64,000 bases of DNA, taken from contig NZ_CP059556.1 of assembly GCF_024734405.1 (NCBI RefSeq), positions 2,666,001 through 2,730,000 of the forward strand. Reading direction: 5' to 3'. The notes under the pieces are model-generated. The model made no database searches, was not told the DNA's origin, and worked only from the letters and a program-made list of their open reading frames with translations. The DNA comes from Saccharopolyspora gregorii (GTDB lineage: Bacteria > Actinomycetota > Actinomycetes > Mycobacteriales > Pseudonocardiaceae). The first letter of the stretch is position 1, and every line of letters starts with the position of its first letter. Made by a program: the position numbers and the translations under genes. Of the stretch, positions 8,587 through 17,970 are shown in pieces.

Positions 8587-10457
8587 TGCGCGCGACCAAC
8601 ACAGCACAGCAGGAGAACCCGTCCGCCGCGTTCGTCCCCGACTCCCTGGTTGTGGGGACCCGGCACGTGCAGGTCGGCTCGGATTGGGTCGCGAGTTTCG
8701 CGATCACTGGGTTTCCCCGTGAGGTGCATCCGGGGTGGCTGTCGCCGCTGCTGACCTACCCGGGCCGGGTGGACGTCAGCGTGCACATCACCCCAGTCGA
8801 TCCCGCCACAGCAGCGAAAGGACTGCGCAAGCAACTCGGCAAGCTCGAATCCGGGCGTCGTCATACCGCCGAGCACGGGAGGCTGGCCGACCCCCAGATC
8901 GAGGCCGCCACCGAAGACGCCTACGAGCTCTCCGACCGCATCGCCCGCGGCGAAGGAAAACTCTATCGGCTCGGGCTGTACGTGAGCGTGCACGCCGCAA
9001 CCGAGCAGGCGCTGGCCGACGAAGTCCAAGCCGTCCGCTCCCTGGCGGCGAGCCTGCTGCTGGACGCCCAGCCCACGACGTTCCGCTCGGTGCAGGGCTG
9101 GATCTCCACCCTGCCGATGGGCCTCGACCTGATCGGCATGCGACGCGCCTTCGACACCACCGCCCTGGCCGCCGCCTTCCCCTTCACCAGCCCCGACTTG
9201 CCCCCACCCGATCCGGCATCGCCTGCCGTGGCCGACGGGGTGCTCTACGGCTACAACCTCGGTTCCCAAGGGCTCGTGCACTGGGACCGGTTCGGCCCCG
9301 GGATGCACAACCACAACAGCGTGGTCCTCGGCCGCTCCGGCGCGGGCAAGTCCTACTTGGTGAAACTGGAGCTGCTGCGCAGCCTCTACCGCGGCGTCGA
9401 CGTCGCCGTCCTAGACCCCGAAGACGAATACACCCGCCTGACCACAGCGGTCGGAGGCACGCAGGTCAATCTAGGGGAGCCGGGTGTGCGGCTCAACCCG
9501 TTCGACCTGCCCGTGCACGTCCGCGCCGATGGGCGCCGCACGATCGCCCCGGACGCACTCGCCCGCCGGAGCCTGTTCCTGCACACCGTCCTGGCCGTCC
9601 TGCTCGGCCGCGACCTCGACCCCGGCGAACGCGCGGTCTGCGATCGCGCGATCTCGGCGACCTACCAAGCAGCCGGGATCACCGACGATCCACGCACGTG
9701 GACCAGGTCCGCGCCGCTGCTGCGGGACCTGCGCGACACCCTCGCCGCCGACATCGACAGCACCGCGCGAACGCTGGCCGAGCGGCTGCATCCGTTCGTC
9801 GACGGCGCCTTCTCCGGGCTCTTCGACGGACCCACCACCACCGAGCCCGAAGGGCACCTGGTCACCTTCGGGCTGCGCGAGCTGCCCGACGAGCTCAAGC
9901 CACTCGGGACGCTGCTCACGTTGGATGCGGTGTGGCGGCGGGTGACCAACCCCGCCGACCGGCGCCCGCGCCTGGTCGTAGTCGACGAGGCCTGGCTGCT
10001 CATGCAGCAACCCGAAGGCGCTCGGTTCTTGTTCCGGATGGCGAAGGCGTCACGCAAGCACTGGGCGGGGCTGACCGTGGCGACCCAGGACACCGCCGAC
10101 GTCCTGGCCACCGACCTGGGCAAAGCCGTTGTGAACAACGCGGCGACCCAGGTCCTTTTGCGCCAGGCGTCCCAGGCCATCGACGAGATCACCACGGTGT
10201 TCGACCTCTCCGCCGGAGAACGCCAATTCCTCCTGTCCGCCGACCTCGGCCAAGGACTGCTCTCGGCAGGCACCCAGCGTGTCGCCTTCCAAACCCTCGC
10301 TTCCCAGGTGGAGCACGAGCTGGTGACCAGCAACCCCGCCGAACTCACCGACCACGACCCACTCGAACACTCCACAGTGGACTCCGGGCTCGGGGATGAC
10401 GGCGAGGCCGAGTTGTCGGTGGGCGACGACGGCGAACTCGACCTCGGCCACGCCTGA
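8586..10457 (+). CDS. virB4: VirB4-type conjugation ATPase
   Basis: A 623-residue VirB4/TraC-like ATPase that powers pilus assembly and DNA transfer at the inner membrane. The N-terminal 220 residues form the CagE/TrbE-type domain. Walker A (GRSGAGKS) starts near residue 249, with the DPEDEYTRL signature shortly after, and Walker B (LVVVDEAWLL) near residue 462. The VATQDTADVL line after Walker B is also typical of VirB4. The acidic C-terminal tail is variable. All ATPase motifs are intact. GAGGAG precedes the start. Confidence 0.95.
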   Translation: MRATNTAQQENPSAAFVPDSLVVGTRHVQVGSDWVASFAITGFPREVHPGWLSPLLTYPGRVDVSVHITPVDPATAAKGLRKQLGKLESGRRHTAEHGRLADPQIEAATEDAYELSDRIARGEGKLYRLGLYVSVHAATEQALADEVQAVRSLAASLLLDAQPTTFRSVQGWISTLPMGLDLIGMRRAFDTTALAAAFPFTSPDLPPPDPASPAVADGVLYGYNLGSQGLVHWDRFGPGMHNHNSVVLGRSGAGKSYLVKLELLRSLYRGVDVAVLDPEDEYTRLTTAVGGTQVNLGEPGVRLNPFDLPVHVRADGRRTIAPDALARRSLFLHTVLAVLLGRDLDPGERAVCDRAISATYQAAGITDDPRTWTRSAPLLRDLRDTLAADIDSTARTLAERLHPFVDGAFSGLFDGPTTTEPEGHLVTFGLRELPDELKPLGTLLTLDAVWRRVTNPADRRPRLVVVDEAWLLMQQPEGARFLFRMAKASRKHWAGLTVATQDTADVLATDLGKAVVNNAATQVLLRQASQAIDEITTVFDLSAGERQFLLSADLGQGLLSAGTQRVAFQTLASQVEHELVTSNPAELTDHDPLEHSTVDSGLGDDGEAELSVGDDGELDLGHA

Positions 10458-10486
10458 TTGCCACCTGCTCCGGAAGGGAGCTGCTG

Positions 10487-12931
10487 ATGTTCGTTCTCAT
10501 TCCACTGCCCAGCACGTCCGAACCGGGTGGTAGCTGGGTGGCCGACTATCTCCGCGACCCGGCCGCCGTCCTCGACCCTGCTGTGCAGGTCGCCGTGGCC
10601 TGCTGGCCGGTCGTGGTGGCGCTGCTCGCGCTGCTTTCCGCGCTGCTGGCGTGGGCACGGCACTGGCAGTGGGCGCGGCGCCGAGCTGAGCTGGCCGCCG
10701 ACGCGCGGGTGGTGACGGTGCTGGCACCCCCGCAGGTGGACCCGGCGGGTGGGGCGGCGTTGTGGTCGAACCTCGTCGGGTTGCTGCGGCCGTCGTGGCG
10801 ACGGTGGCTGCGCGGGCAGCCGCACGTGGCCTGGGAGTACGCGTTCTCCGAGGCGGGTACCGCGCTGCGGTTGTGGGTGCCGGGAGTGATCCCACCGGGC
10901 CTGGTCGAGCGCGCGGTGGAGGCCGCGTGGCCCGGTGCGCGCACCAGCACCGAGCCCGCCACGCCACCGCTACCGGGACCGGAGCACGGGCAGCAACGAG
11001 TCCTCGTCGCCGGTGAGCTGCACCTCGGTAGACCGGAAGCGTTACCGATCCGCACCAGCTTCGACGCCGACCCGCTCCGCGGCGTGATCGGGGCCCCGGT
11101 GGGGCTGATGGCCGGCGAGTACGCCTGCGTGCAGGTCCTCGCCCGGCCCGTCACCGGCACTCGCGCTGCCCGAGCCCGCCGCACGGCACGCACCCTGCAG
11201 GCCGGGCACTCGACTCGGCTGGTGGGCCGGGTGCTGGACCTGCTCACCCCGCACACCACGCCCCGCCGACGCAGCACCACGCGAACACGGACGCCGCAGC
11301 AGGATCCCCAGACCTCCCTGGCGCTGTCGGCGCTGAACCGCGCCGTGGTCGCCAAACAGCAAGGCGGCCAGTACGAAACCCGCGTGCGGTACACGGTGAC
11401 CAGCGAGCTCCCCGTCGACGCCAGCGAACAGCAGCTCCGTTCGGCACGCGAGACCGCGCGAGGCCGAGCACACGCGCTTGCCTCGGGATTCGCAGCGTTC
11501 ACTGATCACAACCACTACCGTCGCCACCGCCTCCTGCAACCGGCCCGGATCGTCGGTGAGCGCCGCCTCGGCCGAGGGGACTTGCTCTCGATCGCCGAGC
11601 TCGCCGCGGTCGCGCACCTCCCGCACGACGAGAACCTCCCCGGCCTGCACCGCGCCGGGGCGAAAGCACTCGCACCCCCACCCGGCATCCCCGTTCCCGG
11701 TCCGACGGTGAAGCCACTCGGAGACTCCGACTCCGGGCAGTCCCGGCCGGTAGGGCTGCGGATCACCGATGCCCGGCACCACGTGCACGTGCTCGGCGCG
11801 ACCGGCTCCGGGAAATCCACGCTGCTGGCGAACATGCTGCTCGCCGACGTCGAAGCCGAACGCGGCCTGGTCCTGATCGACCCGAAAGGGGACCTCGCCA
11901 CCGACCTGCTGATGCGCCTGCCCCGCGACGCCGGGCAGCGGGTGGTGCTCTTCGACGCCGACAACCCCGCCCGCCCGCCCTGCCTGAACCCCTTGGACGG
12001 CGGCGACACCGACCTGGCCGTCGACAACCTCGTCAGCGTGTTCCGCAGGGTCTACTCCGCCTTCTGGGGACCACGCACCGACGACGTCATGAGGGCAGCC
12101 TGCCTGACCCTGCGCGCCCAGGCCGGAGTCGCCACCCTTGCGGACCTACCCAAGCTGCTCGCGGAACCAGCGTTTCGTGCCCGCGTCGTCGCCCGCCTCC
12201 ACGACCCGGTCCTGCGCGGCTTCTGGAGCTGGTACGACGAGCTCACCGACGCCGGACGATCCCAGGCCATCGCACCGCTGATGAACAAGCTTCGGGCGTT
12301 CCTGCTGCGTCCGTTCGTCCGCGACGCTCTCACCGCCGGACCCTCCACCGTGAACATGAGTCGCGTTCTCGACGAGGGCGGGATCTGCCTGGTGCGCATC
12401 CCGAAAGGCTCCCTGGGAGAGGAGACCACCAAGCTCGTCGGCTCCCTCGTCGTCGCCCGCACCTGGCAGGCCACCACCGCCCGCGACCACACCCCACAAC
12501 CCGAACGCCCCGACGCCAGCCTCGTGATCGACGAGGCCCACAACTTCCTCAACCTGCCCTATCCGATCGAGGACATGCTCGCCGAAGCCCGCGGCTTCCG
12601 GCTCTCGATGACCCTGGCCCACCAACACCTCGGGCAACTCCCACGCGACCTGCGCGAAGGCATCTCCACCAACGCCCGCTCCAAGATCTACTTCGCCGCC
12701 GGACCCGACGACGCCCACGACCTCGCCCGCCACACCGCACCGCACCTGTCCGAACACGACCTCACCCACCTCGGCGCCTACCACGCCGCCGCCCGCCTGG
12801 TCTCCCACGGCGAACACGCCCGCCCCTTCACCCTCACCACCCGCCCCCTGCCCGAACCCACCCCCGGCCGCGCACGCCACATCCGCACCACCAGCACACA
12901 GGCCACAGTGGACACACAGAGTCCGCGCTAG
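10487..12931 (+). CDS. VirD4/TraD-type coupling protein
   Basis: An 814-residue type IV coupling protein. One or two N-terminal membrane helices (VAVACWPVVVALLALLSALLAW) are followed by a long non-ATPase domain to about residue 420. The motor domain has Walker A GATGSGKST near residue 435, the line LVLIDPKGDLATDLL, and Walker B SLVIDEAHNFL near residue 680. A TraM-recognition-like C-terminal motif (MTLAHQHLGQLPRDLREGI) follows. It should bring the relaxase-DNA substrate to the channel. An AGGGAG site precedes the ATG, 29 bp after VirB4. Confidence 0.94.
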   Translation: MFVLIPLPSTSEPGGSWVADYLRDPAAVLDPAVQVAVACWPVVVALLALLSALLAWARHWQWARRRAELAADARVVTVLAPPQVDPAGGAALWSNLVGLLRPSWRRWLRGQPHVAWEYAFSEAGTALRLWVPGVIPPGLVERAVEAAWPGARTSTEPATPPLPGPEHGQQRVLVAGELHLGRPEALPIRTSFDADPLRGVIGAPVGLMAGEYACVQVLARPVTGTRAARARRTARTLQAGHSTRLVGRVLDLLTPHTTPRRRSTTRTRTPQQDPQTSLALSALNRAVVAKQQGGQYETRVRYTVTSELPVDASEQQLRSARETARGRAHALASGFAAFTDHNHYRRHRLLQPARIVGERRLGRGDLLSIAELAAVAHLPHDENLPGLHRAGAKALAPPPGIPVPGPTVKPLGDSDSGQSRPVGLRITDARHHVHVLGATGSGKSTLLANMLLADVEAERGLVLIDPKGDLATDLLMRLPRDAGQRVVLFDADNPARPPCLNPLDGGDTDLAVDNLVSVFRRVYSAFWGPRTDDVMRAACLTLRAQAGVATLADLPKLLAEPAFRARVVARLHDPVLRGFWSWYDELTDAGRSQAIAPLMNKLRAFLLRPFVRDALTAGPSTVNMSRVLDEGGICLVRIPKGSLGEETTKLVGSLVVARTWQATTARDHTPQPERPDASLVIDEAHNFLNLPYPIEDMLAEARGFRLSMTLAHQHLGQLPRDLREGISTNARSKIYFAAGPDDAHDLARHTAPHLSEHDLTHLGAYHAAARLVSHGEHARPFTLTTRPLPEPTPGRARHIRTTSTQATVDTQSPR

Positions 12932-13005
12932 AAGTCGCTCTTTCCCCGCATTCCGCCACGGCCATGCCGTCGTGCCCGTTTCCTCTTCTCTGCGAGGTGA
13001 TTGCT

Positions 13006-14004
13006 GTGAGCCGGTTCCCTGTTCGCCAGCATGTACTGCGCCCTGCCCGCGTAGATGTCCGGAATCCACGCTCGGCCAATACCGCCGAGCACCAGATGCG
13101 ACTGGCCTCCCGGCTCACCCCTCGGGACCGGTGGCTGGCCGCGATGGTCCACGAACACCGAGTCCTGACCGGCGACCAGCTCGCCGCACTCGCCTTCCCG
13201 TCCGGGCGCGCAGCCCGCGCCCGCCTGCGAGAACTGTGGCAGTGGTCGGTCCTCGACCGGTTCCAACCCGTCCTGGCCCGCGGTTCCGCACCGATGCACT
13301 ACGTCCTCGGCCCCGCCGGAGCCACCGTCCTGGCCGCCGCGCACGGCGTGAACGTCAAAGACCTCGGCTACCGCCGCGACCGCGTCCTCGGCCTCGCCCA
13401 CAGCCTGCGCCTCGCACACACCGTCGGCCGCAACCAACTCCTGACCACCCTCACCACCCATACCCACCGTCACTGCGACGCGGAACTCACTGCCTGGTGG
13501 TCGGAGAACCGCTGTGCCCGCCACATCGGCGACCTCGCCCGCCCCGACGCCTACGCCCATTGGCGCACCGCCCGCTGCGAGATCGCCTTCTACCTCGAAT
13601 ACGACACCGGCACCGAAGCACTCCCGAAACTCACCGCGAAACTCCCCGGCTACCATGACCTCGCCCGCAGCAGCGGCCACACCCTCCCACTCCTGATCTG
13701 GCTCCCCAGCCCACGCCGCGAGGCCCACGCCCGCCGCGCCCTGCACCAGGCTTGGAACCGCCTCGACTACCCCGCGCACCTGCCCATCGCCACCGCCAGC
13801 CCCCACCCCACCCTCGATCCCGGCGGGGACGTGTGGCTGCCGCTGGAGAACACCGGGCCACGCCGCACCCTCGACCGACTCCCCGACGCCTGGCCTCACC
13901 TCACCCACCCCGACCCCGACGACGAACCCCCCACCCCCGCAGGCACCACCACACTTCTGCCGCCACCGTCACCGCAGGCCCCGAACCCCAGCTCCGGGCG
14001 GTGA
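13006..14004 (+). CDS. Replication-relaxation (Replic_Relax) family protein
   Basis: A protein of about 332 residues of the replication-relaxation family, seen in actinobacterial plasmids and integrative elements. A winged helix near residues 30-80 (LTPRDRWLAAMVHEHRVLTG, LAALAFPSGRAARARLREL) is followed by the family's nuclease-like C-terminal half with AFYLEYDTGTE and LPLLIWLPS. It acts in element DNA processing; in this locus it is the best stand-in for a relaxase, since no MOB-type relaxase is visible. GTG at 13006 is preferred because GAGGTGA lies five bases upstream; an in-frame ATG at 12964 lacks such a site. Confidence 0.85.
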   Translation: MSRFPVRQHVLRPARVDVRNPRSANTAEHQMRLASRLTPRDRWLAAMVHEHRVLTGDQLAALAFPSGRAARARLRELWQWSVLDRFQPVLARGSAPMHYVLGPAGATVLAAAHGVNVKDLGYRRDRVLGLAHSLRLAHTVGRNQLLTTLTTHTHRHCDAELTAWWSENRCARHIGDLARPDAYAHWRTARCEIAFYLEYDTGTEALPKLTAKLPGYHDLARSSGHTLPLLIWLPSPRREAHARRALHQAWNRLDYPAHLPIATASPHPTLDPGGDVWLPLENTGPRRTLDRLPDAWPHLTHPDPDDEPPTPAGTTTLLPPPSPQAPNPSSGR

Positions 14005-14010
14005 GGCGGC

Positions 14011-14961
14011 ATGGTGCGCCTGGCCGCCGGTACCGCCGCCGCGTTCCTGCTCCTACTCGTCACCCTCATTGCCGCCGTGACCAGCACCGTTGCTGCCCTC
14101 ACTGCCAGCGGCGGAAACGGAAGCGCACCAAGCCAGGCGGCGCTGGCCGACATCCCCGCCGACTACCTCACCCTCTACCAACGCGCCGCACCCCTATGCC
14201 CCGGACTGGACTGGGCCGTACTCGCCGCGATCGGGAAGGTCGAAACCGACCACGGACGCCTCGACGCCCCCGGCGTCCGAGACGGCGAAAACTTCGCAGG
14301 CGCGGGCGGACCGATGCAATTTCTCGCCCCCACCTTCGACTCCGTCGTCACCGAGCATCCGCTCCCGCCGGGCGGAGCAACCCCTCCGTCGCGTTACCAC
14401 CCGCACGACGCCATCCACGCCGCCGCCTTCTACCTCTGCGACTCCGGCGCCCGCCACGGCGACTTCCGCTCGGCGATTTTCGCCTACAACCACGCCGACT
14501 GGTACGTCTCGAAGGTCCTCGCCCAAGCCGAGGACTACCGGGCCACGGCGAGCACGCCGGCCACCTCGCCCAACGGATGGGTCGTGCCCGTCCAAGGACG
14601 GTGCACCTCCGGGTTCGGACCGCGCGAGGGTGACATCCACCGGGGCCAAGACCTCGCCGCACCGATCGGCACACCCATCCTCGCGGCCCATGACGGCACC
14701 ATCATCAACGCAGGACCCGCCTCCGGCTACGGACTCTGGGTCCGCATCGAGCACGCCGACGGCACCATCACCACTTACGGCCACAACCACCGAAACCACG
14801 TCACCGCAGGTCAAGTCGTGCGTGCCGGGCAGCCCATCGCCGAAGTCGGCAACCGTGGCGAGTCCACCGGAGCACACTTGCACTTCCAGATTGAGGAAGG
14901 CGGGCACCCGGTCGACCCCATCGGGTTCTACAACGAGCATGGGGTGCGGCTATGTCCATAA
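14011..14961 (+). CDS. Bifunctional cell-wall hydrolase: lytic transglycosylase-like plus M23 peptidase
   Basis: A 316-residue secreted or membrane-anchored enzyme with an N-terminal membrane segment (AAAFLLLLVTLIAAVTSTVAAL). Residues 50-170 are SLT/lysozyme-like, with the likely catalytic glutamate in AAIGKVETDHGR and the GPMQFLAPTF motif. Residues 190-316 are an M23 endopeptidase with its zinc ligands in HRGQD and HLHF. The pair opens glycan strands and peptide cross-links so the conjugation apparatus can cross the wall, the job of VirB1. It starts six bases after the Replic_Relax stop. Confidence 0.93.
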   Translation: MVRLAAGTAAAFLLLLVTLIAAVTSTVAALTASGGNGSAPSQAALADIPADYLTLYQRAAPLCPGLDWAVLAAIGKVETDHGRLDAPGVRDGENFAGAGGPMQFLAPTFDSVVTEHPLPPGGATPPSRYHPHDAIHAAAFYLCDSGARHGDFRSAIFAYNHADWYVSKVLAQAEDYRATASTPATSPNGWVVPVQGRCTSGFGPREGDIHRGQDLAAPIGTPILAAHDGTIINAGPASGYGLWVRIEHADGTITTYGHNHRNHVTAGQVVRAGQPIAEVGNRGESTGAHLHFQIEEGGHPVDPIGFYNEHGVRLCP

Positions 14962-14993
14962 ATCGGGCACACCGCATGATGGCGAGGCGCTCG

Positions 14994-15164
14994 TCAACGG
15001 CGGCGTGGTAGCAGAAGCGATAGCACGCGCAGCGCAGCCTTTCGCCGTTGCGGAGATCGCGAAAATAGCGCTACCGCGACTGCCAGAGAAATCAAGAAAA
15101 GATAAATGGATGCTCCGAGGGGGGCAATAAGGAGTGCTCCGGGCATCCACGCCGGGTAATTCAT
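14994..15164 (-). CDS. Small single-pass membrane protein
   Basis: A 56-residue ORF, antisense to the transfer operon and just past its end. One strong membrane helix (LLIAPLGASIYLFLISLAVAVALF) is followed by a basic tail (RSPQRRKAALRVL and RRR). Topology supports a real inner-membrane peptide, but no ribosome site is clear; an upstream in-frame start at 15224 would add 20 residues. Function unknown. Confidence 0.4.
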   Translation of the reverse strand: MNYPAWMPGALLIAPLGASIYLFLISLAVAVALFSRSPQRRKAALRVLSLLLPRRR

Positions 15165-15251
15165 GGGATTCACTGATCGGTCAGCGTTGGCATCTGGGGG
15201 CAGCCTGTTCTGAGTGCGTTGCACGCCCTTGACTGGTAAGTGAGTACTGGG

Positions 15252-15650
15252 TCAAGTTCGAGGGGGGGGAAAGCTCGAGGCCCGACCTACACCGCCGCCT
15301 TGGAATCCGTATAGGCGAAACTGCTTACTGCACTTCTGACTGAAGGACTTGTGGGCCTTCGCCGAATCGTGAAGAGCGGTAAGTAGCCCTATGGGGATCC
15401 CCGGCTCAAGGGAACGGTAAAGATTCCCTGCCTCAGTGATGTGTTTAATTAGTCGGTGGAGAGAGGGAGTGTTTGTGGCTGGTGTCGACTCGGTGGAAGA
15501 TGGCTCCTTGAGGTGGTCAGCTTGGCGTGAATGGACCTTTTCGACGGCGCGGAGGGCGGCGTTGTATGAGCAGCCATGTTGTTGCTGATACGCCTTCGCG
15601 TCCCGCTGGCGCTTGCGATTGACGCACTTACGTCGGGGGTGGTCGCCCAT
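15252..15650 (-). CDS. Small basic protein of unknown function
   Basis: A 132-residue ORF of lower GC than its neighbours. The N-terminus is basic (RRKCVNRKRQRDAKAYQQQH), with a helix-forming CSYNAALRAVEKV motif at residues 27-39. The RDAKAYQQQ...SYNAALRAV pattern resembles short motifs seen at the start of small proteins on actinobacterial mobile elements. The middle carries a predicted helix around LHRLIKHITEAGNLYRSL. No catalytic motif or certain family is visible. Confidence 0.5.
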   Translation of the reverse strand: MGDHPRRKCVNRKRQRDAKAYQQQHGCSYNAALRAVEKVHSRQADHLKEPSSTESTPATNTPSLHRLIKHITEAGNLYRSLEPGIPIGLLTALHDSAKAHKSFSQKCSKQFRLYGFQGGGVGRASSFPPPRT

Positions 15651-15749
15651 GATCGCCTCCGCAGGGACCCACGCTACCCCGCACGAGGTCGGGTACCAGT
15701 CGCTGCCGTCGGCGCCGACTTGTCCTCAACGTCACCAGCCGCGTGGGGG

Positions 15750-15950
15750 TCAGATGACTCGGAAGGGGCGGGCGTTCCACCCGGCGAAAAATGTAGCAGT
15801 CTCGCCAACGGGTCGATCTCGGGGGCCATAGATGGCGACGGGGCCGTCGCCTTGGGTGGTGCTGTGTCCGGATAGCGGCACCACGCGGGAGGTGTGTGCC
15901 CGTGTTGTTGCGGGTGTAGTTATCTCGGCTGGTGTGGTGAGCGACGCCAC
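15750..15950 (-). CDS. Possible small protein of unknown function
   Basis: A 66-residue candidate starting with GTG at 15950. The C-terminal part (SGHSTTQGDGPVAIYGPRD, then ETATFFAGWNARPFRV) has amino acid composition and codon bias like a real protein, more than any opposing frame. It is divergent from the gene at 15978. No family recognised and no clear ribosome site, so it is tentative. Confidence 0.35.
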   Translation of the reverse strand: MASLTTPAEITTPATTRAHTSRVVPLSGHSTTQGDGPVAIYGPRDRPVGETATFFAGWNARPFRVI

Positions 15951-15977
15951 GGGCGGGCGGTGGGAACGAGTCTCGTC

Positions 15978-16301
15978 ATGAGTCGCGGCCGGGTTCGTCG
16001 CTGTCCTGTGTGCACGGTGTGTCCGGGATGGAGGCGAGCGGAAGTGGCGAGGCGTGTCGGGGCGGACGGCGAGTTGCTGCATATCTGGCTAACGGGTCAG
16101 GTCATGGGCCTCCTGGAAGAATCCGGGCGGGATCTTGACGGGGTGTGCGGGGAGGTCGATCGGTTGGTGCAGCGGTGGGGGCCGCGGCGTTGTCGCGAGC
16201 GCTGGCTGAAGCCACCGAAGCGGATCGTCGTGGTCCTGCGATGGCGCCGTCGCCGGGGCGGTGATGGCCGGGGCTGGACGCGTGCCGGGGCCGTGGCCTG
16301 A
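15978..16301 (+). CDS. Small CxxC-containing protein of unknown function
   Basis: A 107-residue protein. An N-terminal cluster RRCPVCTVCPGW offers three cysteines and could bind zinc. An amphipathic segment follows (ELLHIWLTGQVMGLLEESG, then DGVCGEVDRLVQRW). The tail is strongly basic (RWRRRRGGDGRGW). Its stop codon is followed directly by a bidirectional terminator. Function unknown. Confidence 0.5.
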   Translation: MSRGRVRRCPVCTVCPGWRRAEVARRVGADGELLHIWLTGQVMGLLEESGRDLDGVCGEVDRLVQRWGPRRCRERWLKPPKRIVVVLRWRRRRGGDGRGWTRAGAVA

Positions 16302-16327
16302 GCGGTATCCGTTCAGGCCACGGCCCC
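16287..16327. terminator. Bidirectional terminator between convergent genes
   Basis: A 15-bp perfect stem (GGGGCCGTGGCCTGA and its complement) with an 11-base loop. It lies between the rightward gene ending at 16301 and the leftward gene ending at 16354, so it can serve both. Confidence 0.8.
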
Positions 16328-16353
16328 GACGGGTCCGGTCGTGGTGGTGTTGG

Positions 16354-16794
16354 TTAGTCGCGTGCCGTGGCGGGGTGGGTGTCCCAGGGGGTTCCGGCGG
16401 GCAGGGGTTCGACGTCGCCGACTCCGGCGCCGACGAGTCCGGCGAACGGCTTCTCGTTGCGGTCCATCAACAGGATTTTCTGGGTGAACAGCGGTGCTTC
16501 GCTGCTGTTGAGCGGTACGACGTTGTGGAACGAGGAGAGTTCGAACAGGATGAGCATCACCGTGCGGATTTCGGTGCGGTCCGGGTCGGCTTCGACGGAG
16601 AGGCCCCACACGCGGATGACGAGTTCGCGTTGCTGCGGGTTGATCTCGATGCGGGTGTGGATGTGGGCGGGTAGTCCGTCGTCGGCGCGGAGTTCGGTGA
16701 TGGCGTCGGCGAGGCGCACGGCGGTGGCTTCGAGGGTGTAGCCGTGGCCGGTTCCGGCGCACAGGCCGTGGATCGCGTAGTTGTTTTCGGGCAT
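16354..16794 (-). CDS. Unknown element protein
   Basis: A 146-residue soluble protein. The first half is AIHGLCAGTGHGYTLEATAVRLADAITELRA-type (an alpha/beta start), then IHTRIEINPQQRELVIRVW. The second half includes ILFELSSFHNVVPLNSSE. No family recognised. The ATG at 16794 has AAAGGA seven bases upstream, the ribosome-site style of this element; a second ATG five codons upstream lies inside that site. It is alone between two terminator-bounded blocks. Confidence 0.65.
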   Translation of the reverse strand: MPENNYAIHGLCAGTGHGYTLEATAVRLADAITELRADDGLPAHIHTRIEINPQQRELVIRVWGLSVEADPDRTEIRTVMLILFELSSFHNVVPLNSSEAPLFTQKILLMDRNEKPFAGLVGAGVGDVEPLPAGTPWDTHPATARD

Positions 16795-17135
16795 GACGAG
16801 TCCTTTCATCGCACGGGCATTCGCCGCACGGGACGGAGAAGGAAACTGGAATTGACGGCGCCGGAATGGCGCTGATGCGTATCGACGCTCCATGGCGCCG
16901 GGCTGTCAATCCGGAATCCGGTAAATGGACCCGGTTGGGGTAACGATGTCGGGTCGTCGCGCCTGGTGGGAAACAAGTCACGTGTCTTGTTTTCGATTCG
17001 GCTTGACATTCGGAGCGGTATCGAGCGTCCATGGATGGCGTCACCCCGCGATTTCTGGATGCGCATCCGGTCGGAGTGGCGCCCCGGCCGGGGCATGGCC
17101 TCTATTGATCCACTGAAAGATTTGGGAGTGAAGTC

Positions 17136-17879
17136 ATGCCCGCGAAGAACACTAAGAAGGCGAACGCCGCGCAACCGGCCACAGAGAAGCGCGCGACCCC
17201 AGCCGTACAGCCCGACACCGCCATCCCCGCGGCGGATGCCGTGCCTGAAGCGGCCCCGGCCGTACAGGGCGGAGACGGTGGTCCGCGGACCGAAGCTGAG
17301 GGCCAGCTCTGGGCGGTGCTGTCCGGTGAGCCGCAAACCACGGCCGCGCTGGCGGTGGCGGCCGGGGTCGGGCGGTCCACGGCGGCGAAGGCCCTGTCCC
17401 GGTGGGCGCTGGCAGGCACGATCACCCGCGATGTCGTCGGCGAGGGTGCCGGGCGGCGCTCGGAGTGGTCCCGCCAGCAGCACCCGGCGCCCGAGGCCGT
17501 CCTTGACCACGGCTCAGAGCAGGAGTTGGAGCCGGAGGAGGCCCCGCGTCAGCCTGAGCTCGCGGTCGTGCCCGAAGAGCTGAGCGTGCCTGAGCAGACG
17601 ACGGAGGAGTCCGGGATTGAACCGGATTCCGGCAGGGACGAGGTGGCTGCTCCGCCGGTGACGCAGGAACGGTTGGCGCCGGGTGCGTTGCACGGTTTGG
17701 TCGAGGATTTCCTGCGCGAGCACCCTGGCGATGAGTTCGGGCCGAGCAAGATCGGCAAAGAATTGAGGCGCTCGTCGGGTGCGGTGAACAATGCGCTGGA
17801 AAAGATGGCGGAAAAAGGCGTGGTGATGAAAACCCGCGAAGCGCCGAAACGGTTCATGCTCGCCGAGACCGGCGACTGA
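17136..17879 (+). CDS. Two-winged-helix DNA-binding protein
   Basis: A 247-residue protein with two DNA-binding domains joined by an acidic linker. The first winged helix (residues 48-105) includes LWAVLSGEPQTTAALAVAAGVGRSTAAKALSRW. The linker (about 115-175) is rich in Glu and Pro. The second (residues 180-245) includes SKIGKELRRSSGAVNNALEKM and a wing GVVMKTREAPKRF. The second domain closely resembles the N-terminal winged helix of the MoxR ATPase encoded leftward at 20765-22135, which links the two. The lysine/alanine-rich N-terminal 40 residues are histone-tail-like. It is probably a regulator or chromatin-like protein of the element. Confidence 0.75.
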   Translation: MPAKNTKKANAAQPATEKRATPAVQPDTAIPAADAVPEAAPAVQGGDGGPRTEAEGQLWAVLSGEPQTTAALAVAAGVGRSTAAKALSRWALAGTITRDVVGEGAGRRSEWSRQQHPAPEAVLDHGSEQELEPEEAPRQPELAVVPEELSVPEQTTEESGIEPDSGRDEVAAPPVTQERLAPGALHGLVEDFLREHPGDEFGPSKIGKELRRSSGAVNNALEKMAEKGVVMKTREAPKRFMLAETGD

Positions 17880-17970
17880 GTCCGCTGTTTCCCGGTAGTG
17901 AGGTGGGGCCGTGTTGTGCGCGACATGGCCCCGCCTCTCATGCTGTGTGCATGGCATGGAGGGCGTGATC

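Noticed and set aside
8586-10457. VirB4 gene as an FtsK-type translocase of a Tra-only actinobacterial element
   Set aside because: The CagE-like N-terminus, the VirB4 motifs and the full T4SS context show a true type IV conjugation system.
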